From: JASFBA01 sp034433695
GTDB lineage: Bacteria; Chloroflexota; Chloroflexia; DTKN01
Assembly: GCA_034433695.1 (NCBI GenBank)
Contig: DAOUAK010000021.1
Coordinates: forward strand, 1 to 14,913
Reading direction: 5' to 3'
Length of the DNA: 14,913 nt
Shown here: piece after piece, positions 13,856 to 14,913 of the stretch
Position numbering within the stretch: position 1 is the stretch's first letter
Layout of the letters: the number at the start of each line of letters is the position of its first letter
Notes under the pieces: generated by a model
Told to the model about the DNA's origin: nothing
What the model saw: the letters and a program-made list of their open reading frames with translations, nothing else
Databases searched by the model: none
Translations under genes and position numbers: made by a program

Positions 13856-14913
13856 GCGAGCCTTTCCGGCCGGCCGTGCCTACGGCCCCGCTCTCTATGG
13901 ATATCGCCATTACCGGCCGCTGCAACCTGCGCTGCCGCTACTGCTTCTACGCCGACGAGATGGTTTCCCGTACCGACCTTCCCACCGAGCGTTGGTTGGC
14001 CTTTTTCCAGGAACTCGGCCGGCTGGCGGTCCAGCGCGTCTGTCTGACCGGCGGTGAGCCGTTTGCCCGGCCGGACCTCTGGGACCTCCTGGACGGTCTC
14101 ATCGCCAACCGGATGCGCTACCAGATTCTAAGCAACGGCACGTTGATTACCGAGCCGGTCCTGGCCCAGTTCGAGGTGGGCAAACGCCGCCTGCGGCTGG
14201 ATTTTATCCAGATTTCGCTCGACGGCTCACGGGCCGAGGTCCACAACCGGAGCCGGCCCGATAGTTTCGATCGGGCCCTGCGCGGCCTGCGCCTTCTTAT
14301 GGAAGCCGGCCTGCCGACTACCGTCCGGGTGACGGTCAACCGCTATAACGTGGATGACCTGGAAAATATCGCCCACTTCCTTCTGGAGAAAATCGGTCTC
14401 CCCGCCTTCAGCACCGATGAGGTGAACCCCTGCGGCCTGGTGGCCCGCCAGGGCGATCTCCTCCTTACCCCGGCCCAGCGCCGGCAGGCGATGGAGACGC
14501 TTTCCCGCCTGGTGGAGCACTACAACGGGCGTATCACGGCTACCTCCGGCCCCCTGGCTCTGGCCCGCCACTTTCGGGAGATGGAAAAAGCCCGGGCCGG
14601 AGGAAAAAGCCTCCCGGGCGGCGGGACCCTTTCCTCCTGCGGGGGATGCTTTTCCCGACTGGGCGTGCACCACGACGGCACTCTGGTGGCCTGCCATCAA
14701 CTCAGCACGCTCCCGCTGGGGACGGCCGGCGTGGACGACCTGAGGCAGGTCTGGCAGGAACACCCCTTGCTGCAAGCCCTGCGCCGCCGCAGAAGCATCC
14801 CGCTGGAGCGCCTGGAAAGTTGCCGCGATTGCCCCTACCGGAACTTTTGCCGGGGCGGCTGCCCCGCCGGGGCACTTTTCCTGACCGGCCGGTTGGACGA
14901 ACGCAATCCGAGG
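13852..14913 (+). CDS. radical SAM/SPASM maturase, PqqE-like (3' end outside window)
   Basis: A radical SAM enzyme open to the window's end: 354 codons with no stop. GTG 13852 is the start, overlapping the second PqqD-like stop as GTGA. The [4Fe-4S]-SAM cluster motif CNLRCRYC has Cys24, Cys28 and Cys31. TGGEP is at 66-70, and QISLDGS, near 122-128, is standard. The C-terminal SPASM domain has Cys263, Cys266 and Cys281 (CGGC, then a 14-residue step to AC), and Cys324, Cys327, Cys333 and Cys337 in the CxxCx5Cx3C pattern, which would bind auxiliary Fe-S clusters; the last SPASM Cys should lie beyond 14913. Such enzymes, next to PqqD-like proteins, install cross-links or other radical modifications on peptides. 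The product here is unknown; relatives include PqqE and the SynChlorMet and GeoRSP families as I recall them. Confidence 0.9.
   Translation, partial: MSEPFRPAVPTAPLSMDIAITGRCNLRCRYCFYADEMVSRTDLPTERWLAFFQELGRLAVQRVCLTGGEPFARPDLWDLLDGLIANRMRYQILSNGTLITEPVLAQFEVGKRRLRLDFIQISLDGSRAEVHNRSRPDSFDRALRGLRLLMEAGLPTTVRVTVNRYNVDDLENIAHFLLEKIGLPAFSTDEVNPCGLVARQGDLLLTPAQRRQAMETLSRLVEHYNGRITATSGPLALARHFREMEKARAGGKSLPGGGTLSSCGGCFSRLGVHHDGTLVACHQLSTLPLGTAGVDDLRQVWQEHPLLQALRRRRSIPLERLESCRDCPYRNFCRGGCPAGALFLTGRLDERNPR

Overview
The window is a GC-rich, gene-dense bacterial chromosome segment with every supported gene on the + strand. The gene content fits a Chloroflexota-like bacterium: an F-type ATP synthase followed by a lone MreB, a Mut7-C/zinc-ribbon protein, a DUF2085 membrane protein and a repeat-built coiled-coil protein of a kind I associate with that phylum. 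The intergenic ACGCAACAC-type repeats fit the same picture. This placement is an inference from memory, about 0.6 sure. I see no rRNA, tRNA, insertion sequence or CRISPR array.

Region 1 (1-4927) is the 3' part of an ATP synthase operon. It holds a fused b/delta stator subunit (cut by the window edge), alpha, gamma, beta and epsilon. A 21-bp tandem repeat separates the b/delta gene from atpA. The fused subunit appears to lack the usual delta N-terminal domain.

Region 2 (4985-9000) is a tight run of five genes: a divergent MreB, an adenosine deaminase, a TrmO-type tRNA methyltransferase, a Mut7-C RNase-like protein and a ParB-like protein with no ParA beside it. Several overlap, so they are probably co-transcribed. 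Their functions do not form one obvious pathway.

Region 3 (9004-10833) starts with a near-consensus sigma-70 promoter directly after the parB-like stop. About 210 nt of untranslated leader follow, with at least five hairpins. One hairpin is followed by a T-run, and the last could control access to the ribosome binding site. The leader precedes a four-S1-domain RNA-binding protein. This is the strongest candidate here for an undescribed regulatory element. A DksA/TraR-type zinc-finger protein follows.

Region 4 (10834-13161) has two gene-poor spacers (207 and 324 nt), a DUF2085 polytopic membrane protein, and a coiled-coil protein with a nuclease-like C-terminal domain. The last has its own extended -10 promoter and a recently duplicated 147-bp internal repeat.

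Region 5 (13269-14913, continuing past the window) is a translationally coupled trio: two different PqqD-like proteins and a radical SAM/SPASM enzyme. This is the signature of a ribosomally made, post-translationally modified peptide (RiPP) or protein-maturation system. No precursor peptide is visible inside the window.
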